Shown: positions 8,796 through 17,462 of the stretch, piece by piece
Layout: the number at the start of each line of letters is the position of its first letter
Numbering within the stretch: the first letter of the stretch is position 1
DNA from: Desulfohalobiaceae bacterium
GTDB lineage: Bacteria > Desulfobacterota > Desulfovibrionia > Desulfovibrionales > Desulfothermaceae
Length of the DNA: 64,000 bases
Assembly: GCA_027013815.1 (NCBI GenBank)
Contig: JALWFY010000073.1
Coordinates: 1 to 64,000 of the forward strand
Direction: 5' to 3'
Translations under genes and position numbers: made by a program
The notes under the pieces: generated by a model
What the model was told of the DNA's origin: nothing
The model's input: the letters and a program-made list of their open reading frames with translations, nothing else
Database searches by the model: none

Positions 8796-10709
8796 TTAAA
8801 ATAAATTCCACAGCAATAAAATTACTGCCCCAAGAAACATGACCAATCCATAAAACTGTACATAACCAGTAGTGGTTCGCCTTAATACTCCTCCAACACC
8901 CATTAAGGACCTTCCGGTCCCATTTACAGATCCGTCTATTACGGCCTGGTCCACTGCAATTGATAAAATCTCACTAAGATTATAAAGAGGCTTGACCACA
9001 ACCATTTGATATATCTCATCTACATAATATTTGTTGAACAACAACTTATATAGACCAGCAAATTTTTCCCCAAGTCTCTTTGGCAACTCAGGATTCTTTA
9101 TATAAAATTTATATGCAATCAATATCCCAAGACCTGCTACTATTAATGAAAGGGTCATTAATGCCCCTTCTAACCAAACACTCACACTGGCCTCTTCCAT
9201 CTTAGATATTTCGTGGGCATGATGAAAGACTGGAGATAGGAAGCCTCCTAATATCTTTAGGTTATGAAAAAATGGAAGCTGAATCCAACCACCAATTAAA
9301 GACAATACTCCAAGTACACAAAGTGGAAGAGCCATTCTCCATGAAGGTTCGTGAATATGTTTTTCCAACTCTGGTTCAACATGAGATTCTCCACGAAATG
9401 CAATAAAATAGAGTCTGAACATGTAAAAGGCAGTCATAAGTGCCCCAATTAATCCAAGTATGTACAACACATTGTGATGACTCATAAATGTTTCAAATAA
9501 TACTTCGTCCTTACTAAAGAAACCTGCAAATGGAATGATACCTGATATTGCCAAGGTAGCAGATAAGAAGGTAATATGTGTAATAGGCATTTTTTTATGT
9601 AAGTTGCCCATTTTTCTGATATCCAACTCACCTGCCAAGGCGTGTGATACGCTTCCAGCACACAAAAATAAAAGGGCCTTAAAAAACGCATGGGTCATTA
9701 AGTGAAATATACCTGCTGCAAATGCACCAACTCCACATCCTAAGACCATATAACCTATCTGGCTTATAGTAGAATAAGCCAATACCCTTTTCATATCCAC
9801 CTGAACCAATGCCATGGAAGCAGCATACACTGCTGTAAGACAACCTATTACAGCCACCACTCCCAAAGAAAAGGGGGCCAAGGCATATAATACACTACAA
9901 CGAGCCATCATATAAACACCCGCAGTAACCATAGTTGCTGCATGTATTAAGGCAGACACTGGTGTTGGGCCTTCCATTGCATCTGGTAACCACACATATA
10001 GGGGAATCTGGGCTGACTTACCAGTAGCACCCACAAAGAGCAACAGCGTTGCAGCAGTTATAAGTCCACTGCCCACTTGGAACATTTGAGGAGCCTTTTC
10101 AAAGACTACCTTAAAATTTAAAGTATGAAAGGTAGTAGCTATTATGAACATGGCAATTAAAAAACCAAAGTCGCCGATCCTATTCACTATAAATGCCTTT
10201 TTCCCAGCATTTGATGCTGAGTCCTTCTCAAACCAAAAACCAATGAGCAAATATGAGCAAAGACCTACTCCTTCCCAACCTACAAACATCAAGAGAAAAT
10301 TATTAGCCATCACCAATGTGAGCATCATTGAAACAAATAAATTTAAATATACAAAAAATCTCACATATCCTGGGTCTTCCTCCATATATTCCCCTGCATA
10401 TATGTGGATCAAAAAACTAACCCCTGAGACCACAAGGACCATCACCATGGTAAGGGGATCTATTAAAAAACCCGCTTCAATGTTAAAGCCTCCTGCCTTT
10501 ATCCAGCTATAAAAAGTAATTTCTATTGAACGTGCCTCTGGAGGATAGGCTAGTAATTTCACAAGGGTGACAAGCCCACACAAAAACGCAAGACCTATTG
10601 CTGAGGCTGCTATAAAGGCAACTACCTTTTTGTTAAAAAATTTGCTCAAAAAACCATTTATCAAAAATCCTAAAAACGGAAAGAATACAATTAACCATAC
10701 ATATTTCAT
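8796..10709 (-). CDS. nuoL: NADH-quinone oxidoreductase subunit L (antiporter-like)
   Basis: A 637-residue membrane protein, the largest antiporter-like subunit and the distal end of the complex I membrane arm. Conserved features seen are WEGVGLCSYLLIGFW (channel Glu), KSAQIPLYVWLPDAMEGPTPVSALIHAATMV (listed here as two adjoining motifs: the Lys of KSAQ and the PTPVSALIHAATMV helix), and QVDMKRVLAYSTISQIGYM. The C-terminal part (about 500-637) contains the long lateral helix that spans NuoM and NuoN. The start at 10709 lies 15 bases after the nuoK stop. Confidence 0.96.
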   Translation of the reverse strand: MKYVWLIVFFPFLGFLINGFLSKFFNKKVVAFIAASAIGLAFLCGLVTLVKLLAYPPEARSIEITFYSWIKAGGFNIEAGFLIDPLTMVMVLVVSGVSFLIHIYAGEYMEEDPGYVRFFVYLNLFVSMMLTLVMANNFLLMFVGWEGVGLCSYLLIGFWFEKDSASNAGKKAFIVNRIGDFGFLIAMFIIATTFHTLNFKVVFEKAPQMFQVGSGLITAATLLLFVGATGKSAQIPLYVWLPDAMEGPTPVSALIHAATMVTAGVYMMARCSVLYALAPFSLGVVAVIGCLTAVYAASMALVQVDMKRVLAYSTISQIGYMVLGCGVGAFAAGIFHLMTHAFFKALLFLCAGSVSHALAGELDIRKMGNLHKKMPITHITFLSATLAISGIIPFAGFFSKDEVLFETFMSHHNVLYILGLIGALMTAFYMFRLYFIAFRGESHVEPELEKHIHEPSWRMALPLCVLGVLSLIGGWIQLPFFHNLKILGGFLSPVFHHAHEISKMEEASVSVWLEGALMTLSLIVAGLGILIAYKFYIKNPELPKRLGEKFAGLYKLLFNKYYVDEIYQMVVVKPLYNLSEILSIAVDQAVIDGSVNGTGRSLMGVGGVLRRTTTGYVQFYGLVMFLGAVILLLWNLF

Positions 10710-10724
10710 AGTTCTCTTAACCCT

Positions 10725-11027
10725 TTACCATTTTAAAAGATTAGCCCTGTCTGCTGATATGGACTTGTGATGCCTATATAAATTAACAATAATTGCAAGC
10801 CCAACAACTACCTCTGCTGCGGCCACAACCATGACAAAAAATACAAAAATCTGACCATCCAAATTTCCCAAGAATCTTGAAAATGCAACAAACGTAAGAT
10901 TTGCTGAGTTCAACATAAGTTCAATTGACATAAAGATAATTAAAGTGTTCCTCCTGTATAACACTCCTATAATTCCTATAGTAAACAGGATACCGCTGAG
11001 GATTAAATAATAATTAAGGGGTATCAT
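10725..11027 (-). CDS. nuoK: NADH-quinone oxidoreductase subunit K
   Basis: A 100-residue protein with three transmembrane helices, normal for NuoK (MrpC-like). It carries the family motif [20 protein letters not shown] with the conserved membrane Glu (about residue 36), and a second buried acidic pair in [11 protein letters not shown] (Glu about residue 72). The start is three bases after the nuoJ stop, so the two are translationally coupled. Confidence 0.95.
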   Translation of the reverse strand: MIPLNYYLILSGILFTIGIIGVLYRRNTLIIFMSIELMLNSANLTFVAFSRFLGNLDGQIFVFFVMVVAAAEVVVGLAIIVNLYRHHKSISADRANLLKW

Positions 11028-11030
11028 GGC

Positions 11031-11555
11031 CTAATCCTTTATTTGTTTTTTCTTTCCAAGAACAATTATGCCTATAGCTGCAACTAGCAATAAAAGAGAG
11101 GTTACTTCAAATGGTAACAAATATTTATTGAATAAAACTTCGCCTATGGCCTTTGTATTGCTATTATTAATAAACATCCAGCTAATACCTTTTAAACCCT
11201 TCATAAATTTCGCATTATATGCTGCATTTGCTACTGTAAAAACTATTACTATAAAAATTAGACACAGAGAAATTATTAAAAAGAAATTATTTTTATAAAG
11301 CACTGTCTCTTTTATAGGGTGTTTAATATCAAGTAACATTATAATGAATAGAAAAAGTACCATAATGGCACCTGCATACACCAATACCTGCATAAGGGCC
11401 ACAAACTCTGCATTTAATATTATATAAATAGCACCCATAGAGAAAAAACTTATGATTAAACTCAAAGCACTTCTTATAGGACTTTTAAAAAATACTACCC
11501 CCAAAGAGGATAGAATACATATCAATGCAAATACTATAAATAAAAATAATTCCAT
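11031..11555 (-). CDS. nuoJ: NADH-quinone oxidoreductase subunit J
   Basis: A 174-residue protein with five predicted transmembrane helices. The NuoJ signature is seen: ALSLIISFFSMGAIYIILNA, then EFVALMQVLVYAGAIMVLFL, the helix with a pi-bulge in known structures. The C-terminal helix ends in a lysine-rich tail. It lies 12 bases after nuoI and three bases before nuoK. Confidence 0.94.
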   Translation of the reverse strand: MELFLFIVFALICILSSLGVVFFKSPIRSALSLIISFFSMGAIYIILNAEFVALMQVLVYAGAIMVLFLFIIMLLDIKHPIKETVLYKNNFFLIISLCLIFIVIVFTVANAAYNAKFMKGLKGISWMFINNSNTKAIGEVLFNKYLLPFEVTSLLLLVAAIGIIVLGKKKQIKD

Positions 11556-11567
11556 AGTCTTACCCTT

Positions 11568-11978
11568 TTACTTTATAAGCTTTGGCAAATCATATATTAA
11601 ATTTCCCCTCTCATATTGGGCCAATTCATATTCTTGTGTCAGTTTAATCGCCTCTTTTGGACATACTTGTTCACAATAACCACAGTATATACACCTTCCT
11701 AAATCAATTACATATTCTCTTGGATATCTAATATCAGGTGTTTTTCCCTCTCCTGCCTCGATTGTAATGGCCTGTGAAGGACATACTGCCACACATAACA
11801 TACATACCACACACTTTATCTTTCCTTCTCTATCAACAACCAGACCAGGTCTTCCCCTAAATCTATCAGGAAGCTCCCTTTTTTCTTCTGGATATTGAAC
11901 TGTAATCTTCTTTTTAAATGCCTGTTGAAATGTCTTTGATAATCCCTGTATCAAAGGATATACAATGGTCCTAATCAT
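11568..11978 (-). CDS. nuoI: NADH-quinone oxidoreductase subunit I (two 4Fe-4S)
   Basis: A 136-residue ferredoxin-type subunit of the connecting arm. Two full cluster motifs are seen: C-VV-C-ML-C-VAV-CP (about residues 56-66) and C-IY-C-GY-C-EQV-CP (about 95-105). These carry N6a and N6b, which pass electrons from the NuoG-side wire to NuoB. The N-terminus begins with an amphipathic helix (IVYPLIQGLSKTFQQAF) that in complex I lies on the membrane. In this operon it is the likely docking partner of the FdhA N-terminal clusters. Confidence 0.95.
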   Translation of the reverse strand: MIRTIVYPLIQGLSKTFQQAFKKKITVQYPEEKRELPDRFRGRPGLVVDREGKIKCVVCMLCVAVCPSQAITIEAGEGKTPDIRYPREYVIDLGRCIYCGYCEQVCPKEAIKLTQEYELAQYERGNLIYDLPKLIK

Positions 11979-11994
11979 TTTATTTCATCCCCAT

Positions 11995-13023
11995 CTATAA
12001 AAAGAGCACACAAATTCCAGTAGCTATTAAATTGGCCATAGCTATAGGAAATAAATATTTCCACCCAACACTCATCAGTTGATCAAACCTGACCCTAGGA
12101 TAAGTACCCCTGACCCAGATAAAAAATATAAATAAACATGCCACTTTTATAATAAACCATATACCCGATGGAAGCCATGGTCCCTGCCACCCCCCAAGGA
12201 ATAAGGTCACTGCAATGGCACTAATAGTTATTATATGAATATATTCAGCTAAATAAAAAAGGGCAAATTTCATAGAGCTATACTCTGTATTAAACCCTGA
12301 GCCCAATTCATTCTCACATTCAATCAAGTCAAAAGGTGTCCTACAGGCCTCAGCAAATCCTGCAATCATATATAATATAAATCCAAGTGGCTGATAGACC
12401 ACAAACCACATATGTTTTTGGGCCTCTACTATTTCAGTCATGCGAATTGAACCAGTTATCATCAACACACCCATTATTGAAATTCCCAAAAACAATTCAT
12501 AGCTCAACATCTGAGAGGCCACCCTCATGGCCCCAAGAAATGAATATTTATTGTCTGAGGACCATCCAGCTAACAAGACCCCATACACACTTAAGGAAGA
12601 TACTGCCAAAATAAACAAGACTCCACCTGGTAAGTCTGCTATGACCCCTCTGTTCAAGCTATATTTTGTAAGATCAAATACCTTACCAAATAGGGTTATT
12701 GTATCAGGGGCAATCTTGTCTGCAAATGGTATAGCCACAAATGGGAATAGGGCAGTGACTCCAGCAATTAATGGAGCAAGTATGTATATGGTCTTTTCTG
12801 TAACTGGAAGGGTTATATCTTGTTTACAAAACAATTTTATACCATCTGCCACTGATTGGAGGATTCCGTAGGGACCACACCTGTTAGGGCCATACCTTAA
12901 TTGAATAAACCCCAAGATCCTCCGCTCTAAATAAACCCCAATCATTACACTGACCATTATCAGTGACACTAATACCACACTTTTAATAAGTGAGACGATG
13001 ATAAATACAAGGCTTTCTGCCAT
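11995..13023 (-). CDS. nuoH: NADH-quinone oxidoreductase subunit H
   Basis: A 342-residue membrane subunit that forms the quinone chamber, with eight predicted helices. Signatures seen are LERRILGFIQLRYGPNRCGP near residue 33 and the FAEACRTPFDLIECENELGSG loop (quoted as FAEACRTPFDL and ECENELGSG), rich in the conserved acidic residues that couple quinone chemistry to pumping. An AAAGGG site precedes the ATG. It follows nuoD by 31 bases and precedes nuoI by 16. Confidence 0.96.
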   Translation of the reverse strand: MAESLVFIIVSLIKSVVLVSLIMVSVMIGVYLERRILGFIQLRYGPNRCGPYGILQSVADGIKLFCKQDITLPVTEKTIYILAPLIAGVTALFPFVAIPFADKIAPDTITLFGKVFDLTKYSLNRGVIADLPGGVLFILAVSSLSVYGVLLAGWSSDNKYSFLGAMRVASQMLSYELFLGISIMGVLMITGSIRMTEIVEAQKHMWFVVYQPLGFILYMIAGFAEACRTPFDLIECENELGSGFNTEYSSMKFALFYLAEYIHIITISAIAVTLFLGGWQGPWLPSGIWFIIKVACLFIFFIWVRGTYPRVRFDQLMSVGWKYLFPIAMANLIATGICVLFL

Positions 13024-13054
13024 AGTAAAACCCTTTTTATTCAGTTAATTAACA

Positions 13055-14224
13055 TTATCTATCTACGTCAGCTAATACTATATCAATAGTGCCTATCAAT
13101 GCTATTAAGTCGGAAAGTAACCTACCCTTTGCCAATTTAGATATTACCTGTAGATTTACAAAGGAAGGTGTCCTTATCTTGACCCTATATGGATGTTCTG
13201 AGCCATCACTTACAATATAAAAACCCAATTCTCCCTTTGGGGCCTCAGTATGATGAAAAATCTCTCCCTTTGGAGCCTTAAAACCCTTTACTACCAATAA
13301 ATAGTGGGGGATCAAATATTCTCCATTTATCACTTTATCCTTTGGAGGAAAAGCAACTTGATAGTCCTCTATCATTATATCCCCCTTTGGAAGGCGATCC
13401 ACGGCCTGCAGGATAATATTACAACTCTGTCTCATCTCTTCCAAACGAATGAGATACCTATCATAGGTATCCCCGTTTTCACCCAATGGTACAACAAATT
13501 CAAACTCATCATACCCAAGATATGGATCTACCCGACGTATATCAAAATTAAGCCCTGATCCCCTTGCCATGGGACCACTTAGGCCATAGTCCAGGACTTC
13601 CTCCTTGGTTAATACCCCAACTCCTTTAGTCCTATTGATCCATATGGGATTTTTTGTAAGTAGGGTCTCATAGTCTCTCATCCTCTGTGGTAATTCTAGA
13701 GCAAATTTTTTTATTTCTTGTTCTAGCCCATCAGGAAAATCCCTTGCCACTCCCCCTACTCTGAACATGTTTGGGAATAACCTTTTCCCTGCCCATGTTT
13801 CAAAAAAATCCATTATTATTTCCCTGTCTCGTAGGGCATAAAACAAGGGAGTCATTGCACCTAGATCATGTCCATGGGTGGCTAACCAAAAAAGGTGGCT
13901 TGCGATCCTGGTTAATTCTGCAACAATAACCCTAATATATCTTGCTCTCTCCGGGATCTCTGAAATTCCAAGAAGCCTTTCCACTGCTAAAACATAGCCC
14001 AGACTATTGGCCGCGCCTGCAAGGTAATCGACCCGCTCAGTAAGAGGTATGGATCTATGATAGGTCCTATTCTCCATTAATTTTTCAATACCCCGATGCA
14101 AGTATCCTATATCAGGATCACAACTAACTACTACCTCGCCCTCTAACTCTACCAATAACCTCAACACCCCATGGGTACTTGGATGTTGTGGTCCTACATT
14201 TAATTTAATTATTTCTTTTCTCAT
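13055..14224 (-). CDS. nuoD: NADH-quinone oxidoreductase subunit D (49 kDa)
   Basis: A 389-residue subunit, the homologue of the [NiFe] hydrogenase large subunit that lines the quinone site. The N-terminus carries NVGPQHPSTHGVLRL with the HPSTHG quinone-binding loop; the DPDIGYLHRGIEKLMENR motif follows, and the C-terminus ends in IDIVLADVDR, as in complete NuoD. The hydrogenase-type Ni ligands are absent, as expected. Its ATG overlaps the nuoC stop (TAATG), so NuoC and NuoD are separate proteins here, not the NuoCD fusion of Escherichia coli. Confidence 0.96.
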   Translation of the reverse strand: MRKEIIKLNVGPQHPSTHGVLRLLVELEGEVVVSCDPDIGYLHRGIEKLMENRTYHRSIPLTERVDYLAGAANSLGYVLAVERLLGISEIPERARYIRVIVAELTRIASHLFWLATHGHDLGAMTPLFYALRDREIIMDFFETWAGKRLFPNMFRVGGVARDFPDGLEQEIKKFALELPQRMRDYETLLTKNPIWINRTKGVGVLTKEEVLDYGLSGPMARGSGLNFDIRRVDPYLGYDEFEFVVPLGENGDTYDRYLIRLEEMRQSCNIILQAVDRLPKGDIMIEDYQVAFPPKDKVINGEYLIPHYLLVVKGFKAPKGEIFHHTEAPKGELGFYIVSDGSEHPYRVKIRTPSFVNLQVISKLAKGRLLSDLIALIGTIDIVLADVDR

Positions 14225-14685
14225 TATCTGCCTTCTACTGGATAATCCTTTCTTAATGGATGACCATCAAACCCTTCCCAAAGTAATATCCTTCTCAAAT
14301 CAGGATGTCCCTCAAAGACTATACCAAACATATCAAAACATTCCCTTTCATGCCAATTTGCAGTATTCCAAAGCCCTACAACTGAAGGTATAGTAGGTGG
14401 TTCACCTTGTGAGGCCCAGGTCTTTACACGTAACAAACAATTTCTCTCATGACACCATAGATGATATACAACCTCAAATCTTGGATCGTCTTCATAACGA
14501 TCCACTGCTGTAACATCTATCAAATATTTGTATCCAAAATCGTCCTTTAATATCTTGAGCACCTCAAGAAGGGAAACTTGTCTTACTACAAGCGTAACCT
14601 GATCTCTAAATTCTACATGTGACACCAAACTTTCAGGGGGAAGAGATTCAATAACACCTTTAATATAATCTTTCAGATTCTCCAT
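14224..14685 (-). CDS. nuoC: NADH-quinone oxidoreductase subunit C (30 kDa)
   Basis: A 153-residue protein of the peripheral arm. The family signature is clear: WHERECFDMFGIVFEGHPDL followed by RRILL.WEGF and HPLRKDYPVEGR at the C-terminus. It starts three bases after nuoB and shares one base with nuoD. The N-terminus is shorter than in E. coli, where it is fused to NuoD. Confidence 0.95.
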   Translation of the reverse strand: MENLKDYIKGVIESLPPESLVSHVEFRDQVTLVVRQVSLLEVLKILKDDFGYKYLIDVTAVDRYEDDPRFEVVYHLWCHERNCLLRVKTWASQGEPPTIPSVVGLWNTANWHERECFDMFGIVFEGHPDLRRILLWEGFDGHPLRKDYPVEGR

Positions 14686-14688
14686 ATC

Positions 14689-15198
14689 CTAACCTTCTAC
14701 CTTTTTTGGAAACTTAATATGCTCATACTTCTTTGTTAACCATTTATCCTGCATAATTTTCTCATGTATCTTTGTTATCCCGTAAAGCAAGGCATCTGGA
14801 GGAGGTGGACACCCCGGCACATAAACATCCACTGGCAAGTATTTATCTATCCCCTGAACCACTGCATATGACCTAAAAATACCTCCACATGTGGCACATG
14901 ATCCCATAACCATTACCCATTTAGGATCTGGCATTTGTTCATACAACCTCAACACTGCAGGCAACATCTTTTTTGTCACAGTCCCAGCTACTATCATCAT
15001 ATCAGCTTGTCTTGGAGAAGGCCTATATGCCTCCATGCCAAATCTTGCTATATCGAATCTTGATGCAGCAGTACAAATCATTTCTATAGCACAACACGCT
15101 AGTCCAAATGTTAAAGGCCATACAGAATATTTTCTAGCCCAATTTACTACCTTTTCTAATGTTGTAACTAATATTCCTCCAGATTCTTCTATTCCCAT
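14689..15198 (-). CDS. nuoB: NADH-quinone oxidoreductase subunit B (N2 cluster)
   Basis: A 169-residue subunit that carries the terminal 4Fe-4S cluster N2, the direct reductant of quinone. Ligand motifs seen are the tandem cysteines in [10 protein letters not shown] (about residues 34-35), MGSCATCGG (about 98) and VPGCPPPPD (about 128), the full set of four. It overlaps the end of nuoA by ten bases. Confidence 0.97.
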   Translation of the reverse strand: MGIEESGGILVTTLEKVVNWARKYSVWPLTFGLACCAIEMICTAASRFDIARFGMEAYRPSPRQADMMIVAGTVTKKMLPAVLRLYEQMPDPKWVMVMGSCATCGGIFRSYAVVQGIDKYLPVDVYVPGCPPPPDALLYGITKIHEKIMQDKWLTKKYEHIKFPKKVEG

Positions 15199-15545
15199 TT
15201 TAGTGCACCCTTCTTTATTACATAAAATAATCCAATTAAAAGTACTGTAAAAAAGATAACCATCTCAATAAAACCTACTATACCCAGGTCCTTATAAACT
15301 ATCAGCCAGGGATAGAAAAAAACAACTTCAATATCAAATACAATGAATAACATTGCAATTACATAAAATTTTATTGGTACATACGCTTCTTTAGGTCCAG
15401 CAGGATCTAAACCACATTCATAAGGTATTTTTTGAATATCTGTCAAAGGTTTCTTCCCAACCAATGAAGAAATAAATAGAATAGAACCCATCATAACTAC
15501 TATCAATAACAAATATAAAAGTACTGGGATATAGTATACATTCAT
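15189..15545 (-). CDS. nuoA: NADH-quinone oxidoreductase subunit A
   Basis: A 118-residue protein with three membrane helices and the NuoA motif YECGLDPAG, then [21 protein letters not shown]. The frame stays open to a TTG at 15575, but the ATG at 15545 has an AAAGGTG site eight bases away and gives the usual NuoA N-terminus ([14 protein letters not shown]). It is the first gene of an eleven-subunit nuo operon in the standard order A-B-C-D-H-I-J-K-L-M-N, with nuoE, nuoF and nuoG missing. Confidence 0.95.
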   Translation of the reverse strand: MNVYYIPVLLYLLLIVVMMGSILFISSLVGKKPLTDIQKIPYECGLDPAGPKEAYVPIKFYVIAMLFIVFDIEVVFFYPWLIVYKDLGIVGFIEMVIFFTVLLIGLFYVIKKGALKWE

Positions 15546-15607
15546 AATAAACACCTTTACTTCAATTAATTTCAAACCATTATTATTACGTGATTTTTTT
15601 AAATTAT

Positions 15608-15637
15608 TGAATAAAGGAATAGGAATTCCTTTGTCAA
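15608..15637 (-). promoter_or_regulatory. likely sigma-70 promoter of nuoA-fdhA with a palindrome in the spacer
   Basis: On the minus strand a perfect -35 box TTGACA (15637-15632) is followed by an 18-base spacer and TATTCA (15613-15608), 63 bases before the nuoA ATG. The spacer is filled by a palindrome, AAAGGAAT-AGGA-ATTCCTTT (15613-15632), the classic position for a repressor operator. The regulator is unknown. Boxes are read by eye. Confidence 0.5.
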
Positions 15638-15804
15638 GGGGGAAAATTATTTTTTCCTAAAATAGTTTGCACAATTAATATAACTATCTGATTAGACTAT
15701 TCTTTTATTATAATATCCCCCCTAAAAAATTTGATTATATCTTGCTTAATTTCCAAATCCTAGAAATCAAGTAGATATGCATACTTGGCATCGTATTATA
15801 TAAT

Positions 15805-15833
15805 TTGCACAACAGAAATAAATCTTCTATAAA
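15805..15833 (+). promoter_or_regulatory. likely sigma-70 promoter of pyk
   Basis: TTGCAC (15805-15810), a 17-base spacer and TATAAA (15828-15833). It would give a leader of about 135 bases before pyk. The 402 bases between pyk and the unused TTG of nuoA hold this promoter, the nuoA promoter and the leader hairpin at 15883-15926, but no gene. Confidence 0.5.
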
Positions 15834-15882
15834 AAGGGGAGTATAATTAGGAAATTTTGTCTTAAAAACATACTGGACAAAA

Positions 15883-15926
15883 CTTTCGTTTTGTTAGATA
15901 AAGCAAAAACGAAGTATTATTTTTTA
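15883..15926 (+). promoter_or_regulatory. hairpin and T-run in the pyk leader, possible attenuator
   Basis: The arms CTTTCGTTTTG (15883-15893) and CAAAAACGAAG (15904-15914) pair with one bulge on each side, and are followed by TATTATTTTTT. If transcription starts at the promoter near 15833 this is a terminator-like structure in the leader. The same bases could instead be read as a promoter (TTGTTA, 18 bases, TATTAT at 15915-15920). Confidence 0.35.
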
Positions 15927-15977
15927 AGATCATAACCTTGGAGCTAACTATTTATTTTTTAATAAGGAGGAATAATT

Positions 15978-17405
15978 ATGCATATAAAAATAATAGCCAC
16001 TATTGGACCCAGTTCTTCTGATTATGAAACCCTCAAAAAAATGGTTGTGTTGGGGGTTACTATCTTTAGATTGAATTTTTCACATAACACGCCACAAGGT
16101 TTTTTGCCTATAATTAAGGTTATCAGACAGATAGAAACAGAACTCAATACCCCTATAACTATTATGGGGGATCTAAGCGGACCAAAGATTAGGATAGGTG
16201 AGGTAATAAATTCACCCCTCTATCTTGGTAAAGGATATAAGGCCATCTTAGGTTTAGAAGGATTGAGAGATAAATATGAAGACAGAGAAATCCCTTATCT
16301 TTCCATCAAAATACCCGAGGCACTAGTAGGTCTTACACACAACATGAAGGCTATTTTAAGTGATGGAATCCCAATCTTTAGGGTAGAAGAGATCTTAGAG
16401 CAAGACAAAGTATATCTCTTAGAAGTGGAAAGCGGGGGGACAGTCTCATCCAACAAGGGTATAAATTTTCCAGGGAAACCCATCTCCCTACCAGCCCTTA
16501 CAGAAACAGATAAAAAAAATCTACACGATGCATTAGAAATTGGTATTGATTCCTTTGCCCTCTCCTTTGTGCAAGACAAGCAGGATATAATAGATATAAA
16601 AACAGAGATAAAAAAGCACAACGTCTCCATACCTGTTATTGCAAAATTAGAAAGGGCCAATGGGGTTGAAAATCTGGAGGAGATCCTCCAACTAGCAGAT
16701 GGCATAATGGTCGCTAGGGGGGATCTTGGATTAGAATGCCCTCTTCCTGCCCTCCCAATTATCCAAAAAAAAATCATTCAACATTGTAAAAAACAACATA
16801 AACCATCTATTGTAGCCACTCAAATGCTCCTTTCAATGGTACACAACCCCCTGCCAACTAGGGCTGAGACCACTGATGTGGCCAATGCAATCATGGATGG
16901 TGCTGATTGTGTTATGTTATCAGATGAAACAGCAATTGGAAATTACCCCTTGGAAGTTATAAAAATAATAGATGAGATTGCCAAAAATACAGAAAATTAC
17001 ATCTTTGAAAGACAAACAGAACCTATTAAACCATCTCATGAAACAGGCCCAGGATCATATCTTGCCTATTCTGCATGTCTACTTGCAAATTATGCAAAAA
17101 GCAGGGCTATTGCTTGTCATTCCACATCTGGAAAGACTGCAAGGCTCATCTCCAGTTGCAGACCCTTTCACAGGATATATGCACTTACACCTAACAGAGA
17201 AGTGATTAAATTTTTAAATTTTATGTGGGGGGTCACACCTATACTCTCAGACAAGTCTATACCTGTACATTTACATAGAGTAGAATCATTTATACAAAAT
17301 TATAATGAGTTTAAACCAGGAGATTCAATAGTCATAACCTCTGGTCAACCAACTCCAGGACAAAAAGAAAAACATACAAATCAAATCAAGATTTATTATA
17401 AATAG
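15978..17405 (+). CDS. pyk: pyruvate kinase
   Basis: A 475-residue enzyme that converts phosphoenolpyruvate and ADP to pyruvate and ATP. The start has an ideal AAGGAGG site seven bases before the ATG. The barrel begins with KIIATIGPSS and the RLNFSH substrate loop; the B-domain follows MGDLSGPKIRIG; the catalytic Lys is in VIAKLERANGVENL (about residue 222); GDLGLECPL and the MLLSM.NPLPTRAETTDVANA loop bind Mg and substrate. One oddity is SFVQ where most relatives have SFVR. The C-terminal domain ends in GQPTPGQKEKHTNQIKI, close to the usual G-x-T-N-x-I-K ending. It is transcribed away from nuoA and is a single-gene unit. Confidence 0.95.
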   Translation: MHIKIIATIGPSSSDYETLKKMVVLGVTIFRLNFSHNTPQGFLPIIKVIRQIETELNTPITIMGDLSGPKIRIGEVINSPLYLGKGYKAILGLEGLRDKYEDREIPYLSIKIPEALVGLTHNMKAILSDGIPIFRVEEILEQDKVYLLEVESGGTVSSNKGINFPGKPISLPALTETDKKNLHDALEIGIDSFALSFVQDKQDIIDIKTEIKKHNVSIPVIAKLERANGVENLEEILQLADGIMVARGDLGLECPLPALPIIQKKIIQHCKKQHKPSIVATQMLLSMVHNPLPTRAETTDVANAIMDGADCVMLSDETAIGNYPLEVIKIIDEIAKNTENYIFERQTEPIKPSHETGPGSYLAYSACLLANYAKSRAIACHSTSGKTARLISSCRPFHRIYALTPNREVIKFLNFMWGVTPILSDKSIPVHLHRVESFIQNYNEFKPGDSIVITSGQPTPGQKEKHTNQIKIYYK

Positions 17406-17462
17406 CCAAAAAATTTAATGGATCTGTAATAATTTCTTTTTGATAAAAAAACACAGGTTGGT

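Noticed and set aside
15545-15575. Longer start for nuoA at a TTG
   Set aside because: The ATG at 15545 has an AAAGGTG site and gives the normal NuoA N-terminus.
17406-17462. Terminator between pyk and the MetE-like gene
   Set aside because: Only short AT-rich runs are present; no stem of useful length was found.
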